From Candidatus Alistipes intestinigallinarum (GTDB lineage Bacteria; Bacteroidota; Bacteroidia; Bacteroidales; Rikenellaceae): a DNA stretch of 64,000 nt. Of this stretch, positions 62,042-64,000 are shown piece after piece. Position 1 is the stretch's first letter; the number at the start of each line of letters is the position of its first letter. The notes beneath the pieces were generated by a model that was given only the letters and a program-made list of their open reading frames with translations, had not been told where the DNA came from and made no database searches. The position numbers were made by a program, and so were the translations under genes. The stretch lies in the NCBI GenBank assembly GCA_019115745.1, contig DXDA01000080.1, positions 1 to 64,000 on the forward strand, read 5' to 3'.

Positions 62042-64000
62042 TTAAAACGGCAGACCGAGCGAGCCTCCGATCCATACGCCTCCGCTTGACGGATGGTAGC
62101 ATGAGAGGGTGAAGGTCGACGTAGCCGAAGCCGGCTGCCGGAAGAGGTTGAAATCGAAGATCAGGTCGCCGCCCGCCGACCAGATGTCATACCACGCCAT
62201 ACCGCGGGCTCCGGGGATCCGGAAACAGGCGTAGTCGCCCCCGACATTGAGCCGGATGCGCTTGAAATAGAGCACCGAGCCGATACCGCCCTCGGGGTAC
62301 CACACCGGCAACTGGTAATTCACCTCACCGGCCGTGTAGTTGTTCGAGGCGATGTCCGCCGAGGAGAAGCCCCGCGGAATCAGACGCGTGGATTTGTAAC
62401 TCAGCGGGGCATAGCCGCTCGGGAACTTGTAGCCGCCGATCGACGTCTGGTAATTCGCGGCCACCGACAACGAATGGTGCGGCCCGATTCCCGGCAGATA
62501 AGCCTGCCCGTAGAACGAGATCAGGTCGCTGAAGTTGCTGTTTTCCGGGTTAAACGTGTAGTTCGCCAGGAGGGTATAGCCCCAACGGGGTGCGATGTCG
62601 CGGTGGGCCATCCGCACCTGATCCGACAAGCCCACACCGAAGGAGACCTGGTGGAGCCCCTTGCGGAAGCCGATATGCTGGATGTTGGTGATGCCGCCAT
62701 TGTCCCCCCACTCGATCTTGCCCAGATCGGCCACCATGCCGTTCGAATAGTTCCACCCGGTCAAGATCGAGAGTTGCCGCGTGTGGTATCCGCGCTGGAA
62801 ATAGAGCGGCAGCGTGGCCGTCAGACCCACGGAGTAATACTTGTCGGGGGCCGGGCGTGACTGGTACTCATACTTCCCGGTCTGGGCATTGTACTGCCCG
62901 AGCGAGTAGAAGAGCTGGTTGCCGCCGTACGAGGCGTCGAGGTCGAGGTGCACGCCCAGCCCGAAGTAACGCACCCCGAGGTTGAAGAGCGAACCCTCGT
63001 GGTGGTTCCACCCATAAGAGGCGTAGGCTTCGGTATTCGAGAGCAGGTTCTGCGAGATGATCGTCACGCCGGCATTCAGGTCGATCGTCTGTTCATCGAC
63101 CAGCGCAAAGGGATTGAACGCCACGGGCATCCAACTGTGTACATTCACCAGATTGGGGAGCTTGCGGTAGCGTTTTGCCCGGAAGTCCGCACTTTGGGCC
63201 AGCGAGTCCGCCTGCGTGAAGCGCACCGTGTCGAGGTTCACCACCTCCCAGCGCCGCCGCGGAGGATTGACCCGGTTCTCCGGCAGCCGCGACGGGGCGA
63301 CGGCCACCCAGCCGCTGTCGGCCGGCTGCTCCGCCACGCGGTAGCCCAGCCGGTCGTAAGTCGTCAACAGCACCGTCCCGGCCCCTCCATCCACCTCAGC
63401 CGCCCCGCGGCCCGGAGCCGGGTCGAAGGCCCCGTAGGTCGAGGTCGTGATTCGGAATTCGCGGCGGGTCGTCAGGTCCCAGCAGTGGGCCTCGTCCTTG
63501 CCCGAGGCGATCGAGCCGTAGTAGAGCCGCCCGCCCCCGGCCCGCAGGTCCGACAACGTGATATAGGCCCCCTCGGTCACGGCGTGCAGTCCCTCGGCAT
63601 CGATCCGACCGATCCACATGCCGCTGTCGTCGGTCACCAGCACGTACCAGGCCCGGGTCAGATCGTCCCACGCCAGTCCGTGCAACTCCTTGTCGGCCGG
63701 GACCGCGAAGCGCTGATCCGCCGCGCCGTCACGCCGCACGACCACCGTATAACGGCCGTCGGGATTGTATTCCACCCAGCCCAGTTCGTCGGGTGTCGCC
63801 GTGGGATAGAGCGTCCGCCGGGCCCGGCTCACCGTCCGGGGGCGTCCGTCCGCGAGGTCCAGCCAGCAGAGCTGCGAATTGACCCGCTGCTCGAAGAGCG
63901 TCGAACGACGGTACTCGGTCCACCAGAGGCGGCCGTCGCACAGTGTCGGGCGCGTCGAGACCAGCCCCGTCGGAGCGATCGTCCGCTCCTCGCCCGTACG
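62042..64000 (-). CDS. TolB-like beta-propeller fused to an outer-membrane beta-barrel-like domain, N-terminus cut by the window edge
   Basis: The frame is open from 64000 to the stop at 62042, at least 652 residues, with no start in view; a GTG at 63832 is an internal codon. The first part (about 1-290) has propeller repeats (LCDGRLWWTEYRRSTLFEQRVNSQLCWLDLADGRPRTV; YPTATPDELGWVEYNPDGRYTVVV; GAYITLSDLRAGGGRLYYGSIASG). The last 350 residues alternate aromatic-rich strands (SLFNLGVRYFGLGVHLDLDASYGGNQLFYSLGQYN; GSVLYFKRIRLNVGGDYACF) and end SGGVWIGGSLGLPF, as in outer-membrane barrels. Function unknown. Confidence 0.7.
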   Translation of the reverse strand, partial: RTGEERTIAPTGLVSTRPTLCDGRLWWTEYRRSTLFEQRVNSQLCWLDLADGRPRTVSRARRTLYPTATPDELGWVEYNPDGRYTVVVRRDGAADQRFAVPADKELHGLAWDDLTRAWYVLVTDDSGMWIGRIDAEGLHAVTEGAYITLSDLRAGGGRLYYGSIASGKDEAHCWDLTTRREFRITTSTYGAFDPAPGRGAAEVDGGAGTVLLTTYDRLGYRVAEQPADSGWVAVAPSRLPENRVNPPRRRWEVVNLDTVRFTQADSLAQSADFRAKRYRKLPNLVNVHSWMPVAFNPFALVDEQTIDLNAGVTIISQNLLSNTEAYASYGWNHHEGSLFNLGVRYFGLGVHLDLDASYGGNQLFYSLGQYNAQTGKYEYQSRPAPDKYYSVGLTATLPLYFQRGYHTRQLSILTGWNYSNGMVADLGKIEWGDNGGITNIQHIGFRKGLHQVSFGVGLSDQVRMAHRDIAPRWGYTLLANYTFNPENSNFSDLISFYGQAYLPGIGPHHSLSVAANYQTSIGGYKFPSGYAPLSYKSTRLIPRGFSSADIASNNYTAGEVNYQLPVWYPEGGIGSVLYFKRIRLNVGGDYACFRIPGARGMAWYDIWSAGGDLIFDFNLFRQPASATSTFTLSCYHPSSGGVWIGGSLGLPF

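Noticed and set aside
59484..62045. An 853-residue open frame antisense to the PBP gene
   Set aside because: His/Arg-rich, low-complexity translation typical of a GC-rich shadow frame; the opposite strand encodes all PBP motifs.

Overview
The window reads as the chromosome of a GC-rich member of the Bacteroidales, and an Alistipes-like Rikenellaceae is my best guess. Direct support: a SusC/SusD locus with an ECF sigma/FecR pair, BACON and DUF1735 domains, the long form of PurC, a fused NuoCD, and many Bacteroidota promoters (TTTG or TTG, about 19-20 bases, then TAnnTTTG; TATCTTTG recurs ahead of unrelated genes). Genus is inference from gene content and GC, not proven. I saw no rRNA, CRISPR array, insertion sequence or prophage.

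Layout. 1-12.3 kb is a polysaccharide-utilisation locus that looks dedicated to N-glycans: ECF sigma, FecR anti-sigma, an STN-bearing SusC transducer, a SusD lipoprotein, a GH18-like lipoprotein lacking the catalytic acids, a DUF1735-LamG lipoprotein, an EndoH-type GH18 with an intact catalytic motif, and a BACON/leucine-rich-repeat lipoprotein. 12.5-16.6 kb holds purC, a solitary tyrosine recombinase, a DedA/YqaA protein, a GNAT acetyltransferase and ferritin. 16.8-19.9 kb holds a PepSY-like secreted protein, a two-component system (response regulator then kinase) and another GNAT; the PepSY gene and the regulator gene share a 35-base promoter element with 11-base phased repeats. 20.1-23.1 kb is the yceD-rpmF-plsX-fabH operon. 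Then come a small unknown gene, gap, an MlaFE-type ABC importer with a DUF4834 gene, purB, and an outer-membrane TonB receptor.

31.2-32.0 kb carries four tRNA genes (Val-TAC, Val-GAC, Val-TAC, Asn-GTT). 32.1-36.3 kb has a DUF1573 protein, the two subunits of an Nfn-like flavoprotein and a lipoprotein. 36.4-44.1 kb has a GT9 glycosyltransferase with DUF4254, a LysM glucosaminidase, an unknown conserved protein, a DPP-IV peptidase, Ogt and a GT22-like membrane glycosyltransferase. 44.3-54.1 kb is a complex I operon, nuoA-B-CD-H-I-J-K-L-M-N, with no E, F or G. The right end carries a small secreted protein, superoxide dismutase, tryptophanase joined to a sialate O-acetylesterase-like gene, asd, a class A penicillin-binding protein, and a beta-propeller/beta-barrel protein cut by the window edge.

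How it fits together: the left-end locus would sense, trim and import host glycoprotein glycans. SIAE-like esterase, DPP-IV and tryptophanase fit a host-glycan and peptide diet. Complex I lacking the NADH module and the Nfn pair suggest ferredoxin-centred anaerobic redox balancing. The most notable non-coding signals are the shared response-regulator promoter element, two promoters abutting start codons (possible leaderless mRNAs), a palindrome formed by two opposed -7 boxes between purB and the mla operon, and a structured region with a tiny Cys-containing ORF between purB and the TonB receptor gene.
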